From assembly GCA_964545205.1 (NCBI GenBank), contig CAZJFH010000014.1:20537-84536 (forward strand): a stretch of DNA of 64,000 nucleotides, read 5' to 3'. The position numbers were made by a program, and so were the translations under genes. Shown here piece after piece: positions 16,337 to 25,796 of the stretch (position 1 is its first letter; every line of letters begins with the position of its first letter). This stretch comes from CAZJFH01 sp964545205 (GTDB lineage Bacteria > Pseudomonadota > Alphaproteobacteria > Rhodospirillales > Magnetospirillaceae). A model generated the notes under the pieces. That model did not search any database. It was not told the origin of the DNA and saw nothing but the letters and a program-made list of their open reading frames with translations.

Positions 16337-17266
16337 GTGCTAGACCGCAGCACCGCCGCCATCCCGCCAATCGAGTCCCGCGTGTCGCCGTCGCTGCCCC
16401 TGTCCCGTTCCCTTCGCTACCGTGCCGAGGCGCTGGCCGCCCGCGGCCTGCTGGCCGGGCTCGGGCGCATGGACCTCGACACGGTCTCGGCGCTCGGCGG
16501 GCGGCTGGGGCGGATCGTCGGGCCGCGGCTGACCCGCCGCCAGGCGCTGGCGCGCCGGAATCTGAGCCTGGCGCTGCCGGAGGTCGATGCCGACGCCGTG
16601 CTGGCGGCGATGTGGGACAATCTGGGCCGCACCTTCTTCGAGATCGCCAAGATGCGCGGCCTCGAGGACGGCAAGGGGGCCGGCGTCGTCGAGATCCGCG
16701 GCGCCGAGCACCTGCGGGCGGCGCTGGCCGAGGGCCGCGGCGCCATCGGCTTCTCGGCCCATCTCGGCAATTGGGAGGTGCTGGCGGTGGCGCCGGCGCT
16801 GCTCGACTTCGATGCGGCGATGATGTACCGCAAGCCGAACAATCCGGCGGTGCACGAGATGCTCAACGCCCTGCGGCCGGCACGCGTGACCTTCCTCGAG
16901 AAGGACCGCGCCGGCACGCTCGGCGCCTTCGCGACGCTGAAGGCCGGCGGATGCGTTGGACTTCTGGTCGATCATCGCTACAACAAGGGCGTCGAGGTCG
17001 ATTTCTTCGGCCGGCCGGCCCGGGTGGCGCCGACGGCGGCGCTGATGGCCCGCAAGACCGCATGCCCGCTGCTGCCGTTGCGGGTCGAGCGGCTGGACGG
17101 CGCCAGATTCAGGATGACGATCGAGCCGCCGCTGGCCGTCGATCGCGACCTGCCGCCGGACGCCTTCGCGCAAACGGTGATGCAGGCGGCGATGAACAGG
17201 GTGGAGTGCTGGATCCGCGAGCGGCCGGCACAGTGGTTCTGGGTTCAGAGGCTTTGGGCGGATTGA
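16337..17266 (+). CDS. Lipid A biosynthesis lauroyl/myristoyl acyltransferase family
   Basis: A 309-residue LpxL/LpxM-like acyltransferase. The catalytic HxxxxE motif is HLGNWE (near residue 141), with the substrate-binding RKPNNP and LVDHRYNKGVEVDFFGRPA blocks following. It adds a secondary acyl chain to the Kdo-lipid A precursor at the inner membrane. Start is a GTG at 16337 preceded by a weak GGCGGA; a GTG at 16382 is a real alternative and would give 294 residues. Lies 10 bases before argC on the same strand. Confidence 0.85.
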   Translation: MLDRSTAAIPPIESRVSPSLPLSRSLRYRAEALAARGLLAGLGRMDLDTVSALGGRLGRIVGPRLTRRQALARRNLSLALPEVDADAVLAAMWDNLGRTFFEIAKMRGLEDGKGAGVVEIRGAEHLRAALAEGRGAIGFSAHLGNWEVLAVAPALLDFDAAMMYRKPNNPAVHEMLNALRPARVTFLEKDRAGTLGAFATLKAGGCVGLLVDHRYNKGVEVDFFGRPARVAPTAALMARKTACPLLPLRVERLDGARFRMTIEPPLAVDRDLPPDAFAQTVMQAAMNRVECWIRERPAQWFWVQRLWAD

Positions 17267-17276
17267 GGAGGACGAC

Positions 17277-18323
17277 ATGGGTTCGCAAAGCGTGCGCGTC
17301 GCCATTCTGGGGGCCAGCGGCTATACCGGGGCCGAGCTGGTGCGCCTGCTCGCCCGCCATCCCGCCGTCCGCATCGCCGCGCTGACCGCCGACCGCAAGG
17401 CCGGGCAGGCGATGGCGTCGGTGTTCCCCCACCTCGCCGCGGTGCCGCTGCCGGAGATGATCACCGTCGACCAGGTCGACTGGTCGGGCGTCGACTTCGT
17501 GTTCTGCGCCCTGCCGCACGGCACGACGCAGGAGATCGTCGCGGCGATCCCGGCGGGGCTGAAGGTGGTCGACCTGTCGGCCGACTTCCGCCTGCACGAC
17601 CTCGACACCTACGCCCAATGGTACGGCCATGCCCACAAGGCGCCGGAGCTGCAGACCCGGGCGGTCTACGGCCTGACCGAGCTGTCGCGCGCGCAGGTGC
17701 GCGAGGCGCGGCTGGTCGCCAATCCCGGCTGCTATCCGACGGCGGCGCAGTTGCCGCTGATCCCGCTGGTCGGCGCCGGCCTGATCGACGCCGGCGACAT
17801 CGTCATCGACGCCAAGTCGGGCGTTTCCGGGGCCGGCCGCGCCGCCAAGGAGGGCAGCCTGTTCGCCGAGGTCGCCGAAGGCATCCACGCCTACGGCGTC
17901 GCCAGCCACCGCCACGCCCCCGAGATCGAGCAGGGCCTGAGCGCCGCCGCCGGGCGCCAGATCGTGGTCAACTTCACCCCGCACCTGATGCCGATGAGCC
18001 GCGGCATCCTGTGCTCGAGCTACGTCCGGCTGGCCGGCGGCGCCACCGCCGACGACCTGCACGCGACGCTGTCCGCGCGCTACGCCGGCGAGCCGTTCGT
18101 GCATGTGCTGCCCAAGGGCGTGGTGCCGCATACCCGCCATGTGCGCGGCTCGAACTTCTGCCTGATCAACGTCTTCGCCGATCGGGTGCCGGGCCGCGCC
18201 ATCGTGTTCTCGGTGATCGACAACCTGGTCAAGGGCGCCTCGGGCCAGGCGGTGCAGAATATGAACCTGATGCTGGACTTCGAGGAGACGCTAGGCCTCG
18301 AACAGCAGCCGATGTTCCCGTGA
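17277..18323 (+). CDS. argC: N-acetyl-gamma-glutamyl-phosphate reductase
   Basis: A 348-residue ArgC of the longer type. The NADP-binding GASGYTGAELVRLL is near residue 12, the active-site Cys152 sits in NPGCYPTAAQLPL, and the C-terminus RGSNFCLINVFADRVPGRAIVFSVIDNLVKGASGQAVQNMN is complete. Catalyses the third step of arginine synthesis from glutamate. AGGAGG precedes the ATG. The stop overlaps the start of the FkbM gene (GTGA), so the two are translationally coupled even though unrelated in function. Confidence 0.95.
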   Translation: MGSQSVRVAILGASGYTGAELVRLLARHPAVRIAALTADRKAGQAMASVFPHLAAVPLPEMITVDQVDWSGVDFVFCALPHGTTQEIVAAIPAGLKVVDLSADFRLHDLDTYAQWYGHAHKAPELQTRAVYGLTELSRAQVREARLVANPGCYPTAAQLPLIPLVGAGLIDAGDIVIDAKSGVSGAGRAAKEGSLFAEVAEGIHAYGVASHRHAPEIEQGLSAAAGRQIVVNFTPHLMPMSRGILCSSYVRLAGGATADDLHATLSARYAGEPFVHVLPKGVVPHTRHVRGSNFCLINVFADRVPGRAIVFSVIDNLVKGASGQAVQNMNLMLDFEETLGLEQQPMFP

Positions 18324-19099
18324 GCGCGGCGGGCGAGATGGCTTCCGCCGAGCGCGACAGCGGCTACTTCCGCTGGCATCCGACGCCGAGCTTCCTGGCG
18401 CATCTGTTCAAGGGCGTGTTCAAGCAGCACCATCGCGAGGACGCCCCGGCGCTGCGCCGCGTCCTGTCCCGCGACGGCGTGGTCTTCGACGTCGGCGCCC
18501 ATGCCGGCCAGTACGCCAAGCTGTTCGGCGCCCATGTGCCCGAAGGCCAGGTGTTCGCGTTCGAGCCGGGCAGCTACGTCCGCTCGATCCTGCGCGTGGT
18601 GCTGTGGGCCAACCGCTGCCGCAACGTGACCGTGGTTCCGGTCGGGCTGGGCAGCCGCATGGGCATCGAGACCCTGAGCATGCCGGTCAAGCGGCGCGGC
18701 AGCTTCGGCTACGGCCTGTCGCATTTCGGCCAGGGCGACGACGGCCGCGCCGTCGTGCGCGACATCGCCTTCAGCGTGCCGCTGGACGCGATGGCCGAGG
18801 CGCTGGGCATCGCGCGGCTCGATCTGATCAAGGCCGACATCGAGGGCTGGGAGCTGCGCATGATCGAGGGCGCCGCCGGCGCCATCGCGCGGTTCCGTCC
18901 GGTCATGATGCTCGAGCTGGAAGACAAGTTCCTGCGCCGCGCCGGCGACAGCCTCGAGGCCGCCCACGCCAGGCTGGCCGGGCTCGGCTACGTGCCGGCG
19001 GTCTGGCGCGACGACCAGTTCCGCCGCGCCGAAGGCGGCGAGCCGACCGAGTGGTGGTTTCCCGAGGACCGCCTCGGCGACCTGCTCGGGCGGCGATAG
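18320..19099 (+). CDS. FkbM-family methyltransferase
   Basis: A 259-residue SAM-dependent methyltransferase. The motif I-like glycine loop is VVFDVGAHAGQYAKLFG (about residues 54-70), and LDLIKADIEGWELRMIEGA (about 170-188) carries the acidic IEG segment that defines FkbM proteins. Substrates are often sugars or secondary metabolites; not determinable here. Starts at GTG 18320 overlapping the argC stop, or at ATG 18338. Followed 29 bases later by the gamma carbonic anhydrase gene. Confidence 0.8.
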   Translation: MSAAGEMASAERDSGYFRWHPTPSFLAHLFKGVFKQHHREDAPALRRVLSRDGVVFDVGAHAGQYAKLFGAHVPEGQVFAFEPGSYVRSILRVVLWANRCRNVTVVPVGLGSRMGIETLSMPVKRRGSFGYGLSHFGQGDDGRAVVRDIAFSVPLDAMAEALGIARLDLIKADIEGWELRMIEGAAGAIARFRPVMMLELEDKFLRRAGDSLEAAHARLAGLGYVPAVWRDDQFRRAEGGEPTEWWFPEDRLGDLLGRR

Positions 19100-19128
19100 T
19101 CACACGCAGAGAAAGGGAAAGCCCCGCG

Positions 19129-19656
19129 ATGACCGGACTGATCCTGCCCTACAAGGGAACCCTGCCCACCATCTCGCCCGAGGCCTTCGTCGCGCCCAAC
19201 GCCGCGGTGATCGGCGACGTGGTGATCGGCGCCGGCACCGGCGTCTGGTTCTCGTGCACGATCCGCGGCGACGTCCACGAGATCCGCATCGGCGAGAACA
19301 CCAACATCCAGGACGGCACCGTGGTGCACGTCACCCGCGGCAAGTTCGGCTGCTATATCGGCTCGAACATCACCATCGGCCACAACGCCACCATCCACGC
19401 CTGCAAGCTCGAGGACGGCTGCTTCATCGGCATGGGGGCGACGGTGATGGACGGCGTGGTGGTCGAATCGGGGGCGATGATCGCCGCCGGCGCCCTGGTC
19501 ACGCCGGGCAAGCGGGTCAAGAAGGGCGAGCTGTGGGCCGGCAGCCCGGCGAAGTTCCTGCGCGAGCTGAGCCAGGAGGAGCTGGACTTCTTCGCGGTCT
19601 CGGCGGCGCATTACGCCAACCTGGCCGCCGAGTACCGGCAAGAGCTGGCGAAATAA
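19129..19656 (+). CDS. Gamma carbonic anhydrase family protein
   Basis: A 175-residue left-handed beta-helix protein built of hexapeptide repeats (VIGDVVIGAGTGVWFSCTIRGD and similar turns). Zinc-ligand histidines are present in the expected places: GTVVHVTRG and GHNATIHACKL. The family hydrates CO2 or acts as a structural relative (YrdA/PaaY). A purine-rich AAAGGGAAAG precedes the ATG. A strong terminator follows the gene. Confidence 0.87.
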   Translation: MTGLILPYKGTLPTISPEAFVAPNAAVIGDVVIGAGTGVWFSCTIRGDVHEIRIGENTNIQDGTVVHVTRGKFGCYIGSNITIGHNATIHACKLEDGCFIGMGATVMDGVVVESGAMIAAGALVTPGKRVKKGELWAGSPAKFLRELSQEELDFFAVSAAHYANLAAEYRQELAK

Positions 19657-19680
19657 CCCGCGAGCGCGGGTCTGAAAGAA

Positions 19681-19710
19681 AACGGCCGCCGGATCGCTCC
19701 GGCGGCCGTT
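19681..19710. terminator. Bidirectional intrinsic terminator
   Basis: A perfect 13-bp stem AACGGCCGCCGGA/TCCGGCGGCCGTT with a four-base loop separates two convergent genes. On the minus strand the hairpin runs into TTTTCTTTC, a good tract for ending actP; on the plus strand TTTCCTT follows, for the carbonic anhydrase gene. Confidence 0.85.
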
Positions 19711-19732
19711 TCCTTGTGCCCGTCGGGCCGGT

Positions 19733-21406
19733 TCAGTGGGCCGAGGCGCCGGCGGCGCCGAGGCCGGTCTGCGACCGGACGAACTGGTCCTCGTAGGCCT
19801 CGCGCTCGGCCTTGGCGCGGGCGCTGGTGTCCATCACCGAGAACAGCCAGGTGCCGACGAAGGCGAGGGTCATCGAGAACAGCGCCGGGTTCTGGAACGG
19901 GAACAGCGCGCTGCCCTTCGGGTTGCCGAGGATGGCTTCCCAGATCGCGGGCGACAGCACGGTCAGCGCCACCGCCGAGACCAGGCCCAGCGCGCCGCCG
20001 AGCACGGCGCCGCGGGTGGTCAGGCCCTTCCAGAACATGCTCATCACGATCAGCGGGAAATTGGCCGACGCCGCGATGGCGAAGGTCAGGCCGACCAGGA
20101 AGGCGATGTTCTGCTTCTCGAAGACGTAGCCCAGGATGACCGCCAGGATGCCCAGGGCGGCCGAGGCGATCTTCGAGACCTTGACCTCCATGTCCTCGGT
20201 CGACCGGCCGCGGTAGAACACGTTGGCATACAGGTCGTGCGACACCGCCGAGGCGCCGGCCAGGGTCAGGCCCGACACCACCGCCAGGATGGTGGCGAAG
20301 GCGACCGCCGAGATGAAGCCCAGGAACAGGTTGCCGCCGACCGCGTGCGCCAGGTGGATCGCCGCCATGTTGACGCCGCCGATCAGGCCGTTGCCCTCGA
20401 CGTATTCCGGGTTGGTGGCGACCAGGGTGATGGCGCCGAAGCCGATGATGAAGGTCAGGATGTAGAAGTAGCCGATGAAGCCGGTGGCGTAGAACACCGA
20501 CTTGCGGGCTTCCTTCGCGTCCGGAACGGTGAAGAAGCGCATCAGGATGTGCGGCAGGCCGGCGGTGCCGAACATCAGCGCCAGCGCCAGCGATATCGCG
20601 TCGATCGGGCTCTTGATCAGCGTGCCGGGCGACATGATCGCCTCCTTCGAGGGATGCACCTCGACGGCCTTCTTGAACATCGACTCGAAGCTGAAGCCGA
20701 ACTGGGCCAGCACCATGAAGGCGATGAAGGTGGCGCCCGACAGCAGCAGCACCGCCTTGATGATCTGCACCCAGGTGGTGGCGGTCATGCCGCCGAAGGT
20801 GACGTAGACCATCATCAGGCCGCCGACCAGGATCAGCGCGTACAGGTACTCCATGCCGAACAGCAGCTTGATGAGCTGGCCGGCGCCGACCATCTGGCCG
20901 ATCAGGTAGAAGATCACCACGATCAGCGAGCTGGTCGCCGCGAAAGTGCGGACCGGCGTCTGCGCCAGGCGGAACGACACCACGTCGACGAAGGTGTACT
21001 TGCCCAGGTTGCGCAGGCGCTCGGCGATCAGGAACAGGATGATCGGCCAGCCGACCAGCCAGCCGACCGAGTAGATCAGGCCGTCGTAGCCGCGGGTGTA
21101 GACCATCGCCGAGATGCCGAGGAACGAGGCCGCCGACATGTAGTCGCCGGCGATCGCCAGGCCGTTCTGGAATCCGGTGATGCCGCCGCCGGCGGTGTAG
21201 AAGTCCGACGCCGTCTTGGTCTTCGACGCCGCCCATTTGGTGATGCCCAGGGTCGCCACCACGAAGATGGCGAACATGATCACGGCTTCGAGATTGAAGT
21301 CCTGCTTCTTGACCGCGCCGAGGTCGCCGCCGGCGGCCATGGCTGCGTTGGTCAGGGCCAGCGTGGCGAAGCCCGCCAGCGCCGAAAGGATGCTGGTCGG
21401 CTTCAT
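19733..21406 (-). CDS. actP: Cation/acetate symporter ActP
   Basis: A 557-residue sodium:solute symporter of the SSS family. A signal-like N-terminus (MKPTSILSALAGFATLALTNAAMAA) is followed by about 13 transmembrane helices. The pattern SDFYTAGGGITGFQNGLAIAGDYMSAASFLG is diagnostic for ActP-type acetate/glycolate permeases. Imports acetate with a cation across the inner membrane. The start ATG overlaps the stop of the DUF485 gene by one base, the usual yjcH-actP arrangement. Confidence 0.93.
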   Translation of the reverse strand: MKPTSILSALAGFATLALTNAAMAAGGDLGAVKKQDFNLEAVIMFAIFVVATLGITKWAASKTKTASDFYTAGGGITGFQNGLAIAGDYMSAASFLGISAMVYTRGYDGLIYSVGWLVGWPIILFLIAERLRNLGKYTFVDVVSFRLAQTPVRTFAATSSLIVVIFYLIGQMVGAGQLIKLLFGMEYLYALILVGGLMMVYVTFGGMTATTWVQIIKAVLLLSGATFIAFMVLAQFGFSFESMFKKAVEVHPSKEAIMSPGTLIKSPIDAISLALALMFGTAGLPHILMRFFTVPDAKEARKSVFYATGFIGYFYILTFIIGFGAITLVATNPEYVEGNGLIGGVNMAAIHLAHAVGGNLFLGFISAVAFATILAVVSGLTLAGASAVSHDLYANVFYRGRSTEDMEVKVSKIASAALGILAVILGYVFEKQNIAFLVGLTFAIAASANFPLIVMSMFWKGLTTRGAVLGGALGLVSAVALTVLSPAIWEAILGNPKGSALFPFQNPALFSMTLAFVGTWLFSVMDTSARAKAEREAYEDQFVRSQTGLGAAGASAH

Positions 21407-21714
21407 CACTTCGCTTCCTCGAGGATCTGGCGGGTCAGTTCGTCGAACTGCGAGTTGGCCTTGAACACGTACACGCCGGTCAGGGCGATCGCGCTCAGGA
21501 TCACGGCGACGCCGATCGGGAAGCCGATCGTGGCGACGCTGCCTTCCGACAGGGGCGTGCCCAGGAAGCCCGGGGCGTAGGCGATGGTCAGGATGAACCC
21601 GAAATAGATCGCCAGCATCACCGCCGACAGCGACCACGCGAAGGCGCTGCGCCTGGCGACGAGCTCCTTGAACTTCGGATTGTTTCGAATTTTCAAATAG
21701 GCGTCGTTCTGCAT
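21406..21714 (-). CDS. DUF485 membrane protein (YjcH-like)
   Basis: A 102-residue protein with two transmembrane helices (about residues 27-47 and 62-82) and the DUF485 pattern: FKELVARRSAFAWSLSAVMLAIYFGFILTIAYAPGFLG. It is the small partner almost always encoded before actP; its exact role in acetate uptake is unsettled. One-base overlap (TGATG) with actP shows translational coupling. Confidence 0.9.
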   Translation of the reverse strand: MQNDAYLKIRNNPKFKELVARRSAFAWSLSAVMLAIYFGFILTIAYAPGFLGTPLSEGSVATIGFPIGVAVILSAIALTGVYVFKANSQFDELTRQILEEAK

Positions 21715-22252
21715 GAAGCGCTCCTAAGAGTGACCAACAGGCAAGTTGGACGAGTGCCGCCGTCGGCCTCGTCGATGCTTCTTCTTGTGGGGGTCGGCGC
21801 GCCTTCCATGGCCCGCGAGAGCCGTCTTCCTCGAAGCGAAAATCCCCTGTTGCCGGCATTTTGTTTTTCGAAGAGCCGGCTCCCGGTCAGCCGTCGTGCT
21901 CGTTTTGCGGCTGCAGTAGCACGGCGGTTGCGGCGTCGTCAAGAAGAGGGTAATTGTCGCGCTCCGGCGATGGGCTGAAGAGACGTTATTGCAAAGACGT
22001 GTCAATGCTGTATTGGAACAGTACGCCCGGTTTGTTGCTTCGTACAGTCCAGGGGTAGGTGGAAAACGCACTGCACCCAACCCAGGAGAGATGCATGGCG
22101 GCGCAATAACACTGGCGATGACTAGTGCTGTTTGACATTTATCAGAGAACGGAGACTTTGCAGTTGCGGCGCGTAACCCTTTTGGGCAGGGCGGGTAGGT
22201 GTGCGGTGCAACAGCAGACGGCCCGAGTGAATTCTTTCCTCGGGCCGAGGCC
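21715..22252. other. 538-base divergent intergenic region, no gene seen
   Basis: The region separates the DUF485-actP operon (minus) from the CBS-DUF294 gene (plus) and is noticeably richer in A and T than the flanks. TTGACA hexamers occur at 22000-22005 (minus) and 22132-22137 (plus), but neither has a good -10 at 16-18 bases, so I do not call promoters. No plausible coding frame or strong hairpin was found. It presumably holds the regulatory sites of both acetate-linked units. Confidence 0.5.
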
Positions 22253-23701
22253 ATGATCGAGCATTCGCCGCTGGAGCACATCGACAGCTTCGCCTACCGC
22301 CACCGCCTGCGCGAGGTGATGTCGGCGCCGGTGCTGACCGGCACCGCCGATCTGACGGTGGGGCAGGCGGCGCAGCTCATGGATTCGCAGGCCAAGAGCT
22401 CGATGGTGGTCGTCGACGGCGACGGCCGCGTCGCCGGCATCCTGACCGAGCGCGACCTGCTGCGTCTGGTCGCCCGCCACCACGGCGGCGCCGAGGCGTT
22501 GGCCCTCGGCGAGGTGATGGCGCGGCCGGTGCGGACGGTGCGCGAGGACGAGTTCCTGTTCGTGGCGCTGGGCCGCATGTCGCGGCTGGGGCTGCGCCAT
22601 CTCGTGGTGGTCGACGGCGACGGCCGTCCCGCCGGCATGATCACCGCGCGCACCCTGATGAAGATCCGCATCACCGACGCGCTGGTCATCGGCGACGACA
22701 TCGCCGAGGCCTCCGGGCCGGAGCAGATGGCGGCGGCGCGGTCGCATCTGCCCGAGCTGGCCCGCAACCTGCTGGCCGAAGGCGTCTCGGCCCGCGACAT
22801 CGCGGCGGTGATCAGCCAGGTGCTGCGCGACATGACGGCGCGCGCCGCGGTGCTGGCGGAAGCGTCGATGGCCGCCGACGGGCTCGGGCCGGCGCCGGCG
22901 CGCTGGTGCCTCTTGGTGCTGGGTTCGGGCGGCCGCGGCGAGAGCCTGCTCGCCTTCGACCAGGACAACGCGATCGTCCACGAGGGCGACGCGGCGGCCG
23001 AGCCCTGGTTCGCCGAGCTGGGCCGGCGGCTCAACGATACGCTGGCCGCGGCCGGGATCCCCTATTGCGACGGCGGGGTGATGGCCCGCAATCCGCAGTG
23101 GCGCAAGTCCTCCGCCGCATGGAAGAATGAGGTCTGGCGCTGGGTGCACGAGCCGGCCGAGCAGACGGTGATGAACGTCGACATCTTCTTCGACATGCGG
23201 CCGGTCCACGGCGACCGCGACCTCGGCCAGGCGCTGCACGCTTATGCCGTCGAGACCGCCGCCGCCGCGCCGTTCTTCCTGCAGCTGCTGGCGCTCAGCG
23301 TCGCCAGGTGCGACGTGCCGCTGACCTTCTGGGGCGGCTTCGCCACCGTCGACCGGCGCCTCGACGCCAAGAAGCACGGGCTGCTGCCGCTGGTCTCGGC
23401 CGCGCGCGCCAAGGCGGTCAAGGCGGGGCTGACCGTCACCGCGACGCACGACCGCTACGCGGCGCTGGTCGGCGCGGGCCGGATGCACCCCGAGGACATG
23501 CGCAGTCTCGACGAGGCGCACGAGACCATCCTGCGCGCCCTGCTGGAGCAGCAGCTGGCCGACATCGCCGCCGGCACGGCGCCGACGGCGCGCATCGAGC
23601 CGCGGCGCTTCGACCGCGGCATGCAGGCGCGGCTGAAGACGGCGTTCAGGCGCATCCGCGTGCTGCGGGCGATGCTCGGCAGCCTGGGGGCGGGCGACTG
23701 A
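22253..23701 (+). CDS. CBS-pair / DUF294 nucleotidyltransferase-like protein
   Basis: A 482-residue soluble protein. Two CBS domains (about 20-75, MSAPVLTGTADLTVGQAAQLM; and 85-140, EVMARPVRTVREDEFLFVAL) would bind adenosine nucleotides. They are followed by the nucleotidyltransferase-like DUF294 core (GSGGRGESLLAFDQDNAIV) and its C-terminal helical DUF294_C domain. The cNMP-binding domain found in longer relatives is absent. Such genes are regularly next to actP and are thought to act in acetate-linked nitrogen or nucleotide signalling, which is inference. The RNase T2 gene follows with a one-base overlap. Confidence 0.8.
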   Translation: MIEHSPLEHIDSFAYRHRLREVMSAPVLTGTADLTVGQAAQLMDSQAKSSMVVVDGDGRVAGILTERDLLRLVARHHGGAEALALGEVMARPVRTVREDEFLFVALGRMSRLGLRHLVVVDGDGRPAGMITARTLMKIRITDALVIGDDIAEASGPEQMAAARSHLPELARNLLAEGVSARDIAAVISQVLRDMTARAAVLAEASMAADGLGPAPARWCLLVLGSGGRGESLLAFDQDNAIVHEGDAAAEPWFAELGRRLNDTLAAAGIPYCDGGVMARNPQWRKSSAAWKNEVWRWVHEPAEQTVMNVDIFFDMRPVHGDRDLGQALHAYAVETAAAAPFFLQLLALSVARCDVPLTFWGGFATVDRRLDAKKHGLLPLVSAARAKAVKAGLTVTATHDRYAALVGAGRMHPEDMRSLDEAHETILRALLEQQLADIAAGTAPTARIEPRRFDRGMQARLKTAFRRIRVLRAMLGSLGAGD

Positions 23702-24336
23702 TGCGTGCGCTCGCCGGCATCCTGCTGCTGTCGCTGGCGCTGGCCGGCGCCGCCCGGGCGCAGGACAGGGGCGAGCCCGGCCGCTTCGACTACTGGCTGC
23801 TGGCGTTGTCGTGGTCGCCGGCGTTCTGCGCCACCGCCAAGCAGCCGCCGGCCAGCCAGTGCGGCCCGGGCCGGCGCTTCGGCTTCGTCGTCCACGGCCT
23901 GTGGCCGCAGTACGAGACCGGCTGGCCGGCGTTCTGCGCCGCGCCGACGCCGCTGCCGGACCCGCTGGTCGAGGACATGCTGCCGATCATGCCCAGCCGC
24001 GACCTCGTCGCCCATCAATGGAAGAAACACGGCACCTGCGCCGGCTCCGCGGCCGAGGACTATTTCGCGGCGACCCGCGACGCCTACGCGCGGCTGCGCA
24101 TTCCCGCGCCGTTGCAGGCGCCGCAACGGCCTTTGTCGCTGACCACCGCCGAGATCGAGGCGATGTTCGCCGCCGCCAATCCCGGCCTCGGCGGCGACAT
24201 GGTCGCGGTCACCTGTCGCGGCCGGCGGCTGTCCGAGGTCCGCGTGTGCATGGACAAGGACCTGAACTTCCGTTCCTGCGGCCGCGACCTGCGCGACACC
24301 TGCCGCGCCGCCGTCGAGGTACGGCCGGTTCGCTGA
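23701..24336 (+). CDS. Secreted ribonuclease T2
   Basis: A 211-residue protein with a cleavable signal peptide (residues 1-20, ending ARA). Both catalytic active-site segments of RNase T2 are present: HGLWPQ (65-70) and HQWKKHGTC (105-113). Paired cysteines fit disulfides in the periplasm. It cleaves RNA non-specifically, giving 3'-nucleotides via 2',3'-cyclic intermediates. The ATG overlaps the stop of the CBS-DUF294 gene by one base, an unusual coupling of a secreted nuclease to a cytoplasmic nucleotide-binding protein. Confidence 0.92.
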   Translation: MRALAGILLLSLALAGAARAQDRGEPGRFDYWLLALSWSPAFCATAKQPPASQCGPGRRFGFVVHGLWPQYETGWPAFCAAPTPLPDPLVEDMLPIMPSRDLVAHQWKKHGTCAGSAAEDYFAATRDAYARLRIPAPLQAPQRPLSLTTAEIEAMFAAANPGLGGDMVAVTCRGRRLSEVRVCMDKDLNFRSCGRDLRDTCRAAVEVRPVR

Positions 24337-24437
24337 CCGGATAGGCCCATCAGACAGCTCGAATACGCGAACGCGCCCGCCACCTCTGATTCGGAGAACA
24401 AGCCGCCACGAAGCGGCGAACCGAGCGAGGAGGAAGA

Positions 24438-25796
24438 ATGATGTCCAAGCGCGAACGCGGACTCTGCGAGCTTTACCAGGAAGATCCCGAGCGGGCCGAC
24501 CGGCTGGTGTTCGGCCGCCTGCCCGAGGTCGGCCGACGCGGCTTCCTGCGCGGCGCCGGACTGGCGGCGATGGGCGCCGTGGTCGGCGGCGCCATCCCGT
24601 TCCACCGCAACATGCCGTCCGGACTGATCCCGGCGGCGCTGGCCGAGGAAACCAAGGAGTTCCGCATCGAGGGCAAGGACGGCCTGACGGTGCTCAACGA
24701 CCGCCCGATCAACGCCGAGACGCCGGCGCATCTGCTCGACGACGCCATCACCCCGAACGCGCGCCATTTCGTGCGCAACAACGGCCTGGTGCCGGACATC
24801 GCGACCGGCGGCGACGCCTCGGGCTGGGTGCTGACCGTCGACGGCGAGGTGCACAATCCGCTGTCCTTGACCCTGGAGGACCTGAAGAGCCGTTTCGAGC
24901 CGGTCGAGCTGGCGCTGCAGGTCGAATGCGGCGGCAACGGCCGTGCCGCCTTCAATCCGCCGGCCAGCGGCAACCAGTGGACCGTCGGCGCCATCGGCAA
25001 CGCCCGCTGGACCGGGGTGCGGCTGCGCGACGTGCTCGCGGCCGCCGGGCTGAAGGACAGCGCCGTCTACACCGCCCACTACTCGATGGACCCGCACCTG
25101 TCCGGCGACCCGGCCAAGGACGCGATCTCGCGCGGGGTGCCGATCTGGAAGGCGATGGACCCGCACACGCTGATCGCCTTCGAGATGAACGGCGAGCCGC
25201 TGCCGGCCGTGCACGGCTTTCCGGTGCGCATCGTCGCGCCGGGCTGGCCGGGCTCGACCTCGCAGAAATGGCTGGAGCGCATCTGGATCCGCGACCGCGT
25301 CCACGACGGCGCCAAGATGACCGGCACCTCTTATCGCGTGCCGGCCTATCCGGTGGCGCCGGGCGAGGAAATCCCGAAGGAGGACTTCGTCATCATCCAG
25401 GCCATGCCGGTCAAATCGCTGATCACCTGGCCGAAGAGCGGCTTCGAGATGCCGGCCGACAATCGCCTGCTCGAGGTTCGCGGCCATGCCTGGGCCGGCG
25501 ACAGCGCGGTCGAGCGGGTCGACATCTCGAACGATTTCGGCGCCACCTGGATGCCCGCCGATCTCGACCGGCCCGAGAACCCTTACAGTTGGCAGAACTG
25601 GCGGGCGCGGATGGAGTTCCCGCGCCAGGGCTATTACGAGATCTGGGCGCGGGCCACCGACGCGCGCGGCGTGCAGCAGCCGTTCGCCATCGCCTGGAAT
25701 CCGAAGGGCTACCTCAACAACGCCATGCACCGCGTCGCGGTGCGGGTGCCGGACTATCGCGAGGCGCCGCAGACCGCCGAGACCGGCGGCAAATGA
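24438..25796 (+). CDS. Sulfite dehydrogenase, molybdenum subunit (SorA/SoxC type)
   Basis: A 452-residue sulfite oxidase family protein. A Tat signal carries RRGFLRGAG (residues 33-41). The oxidoreductase molybdopterin-binding domain follows, with the molybdenum-ligating Cys164 in LQVECGGNGR, then a C-terminal Mo-co dimerisation domain (DNRLLEVRGHAWAGDSAVERVDIS). It oxidises sulfite to sulfate in the periplasm and passes electrons to a cytochrome. GGAGG precedes two ATG codons (24438, 24441). The monohaem cytochrome gene overlaps its stop (ATGA). The SorA versus SoxC choice rests on the absence of other sox genes. Confidence 0.87.
   Translation: MMSKRERGLCELYQEDPERADRLVFGRLPEVGRRGFLRGAGLAAMGAVVGGAIPFHRNMPSGLIPAALAEETKEFRIEGKDGLTVLNDRPINAETPAHLLDDAITPNARHFVRNNGLVPDIATGGDASGWVLTVDGEVHNPLSLTLEDLKSRFEPVELALQVECGGNGRAAFNPPASGNQWTVGAIGNARWTGVRLRDVLAAAGLKDSAVYTAHYSMDPHLSGDPAKDAISRGVPIWKAMDPHTLIAFEMNGEPLPAVHGFPVRIVAPGWPGSTSQKWLERIWIRDRVHDGAKMTGTSYRVPAYPVAPGEEIPKEDFVIIQAMPVKSLITWPKSGFEMPADNRLLEVRGHAWAGDSAVERVDISNDFGATWMPADLDRPENPYSWQNWRARMEFPRQGYYEIWARATDARGVQQPFAIAWNPKGYLNNAMHRVAVRVPDYREAPQTAETGGK

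Noticed and set aside
21741..21758. GCAAG...GTGCC resembling an inverted sigma-54 element upstream of the DUF485 gene
   Set aside because: The distance between the GC and CC dinucleotides is wrong by several bases and the position is within 50 bases of the start with no room for a leader.
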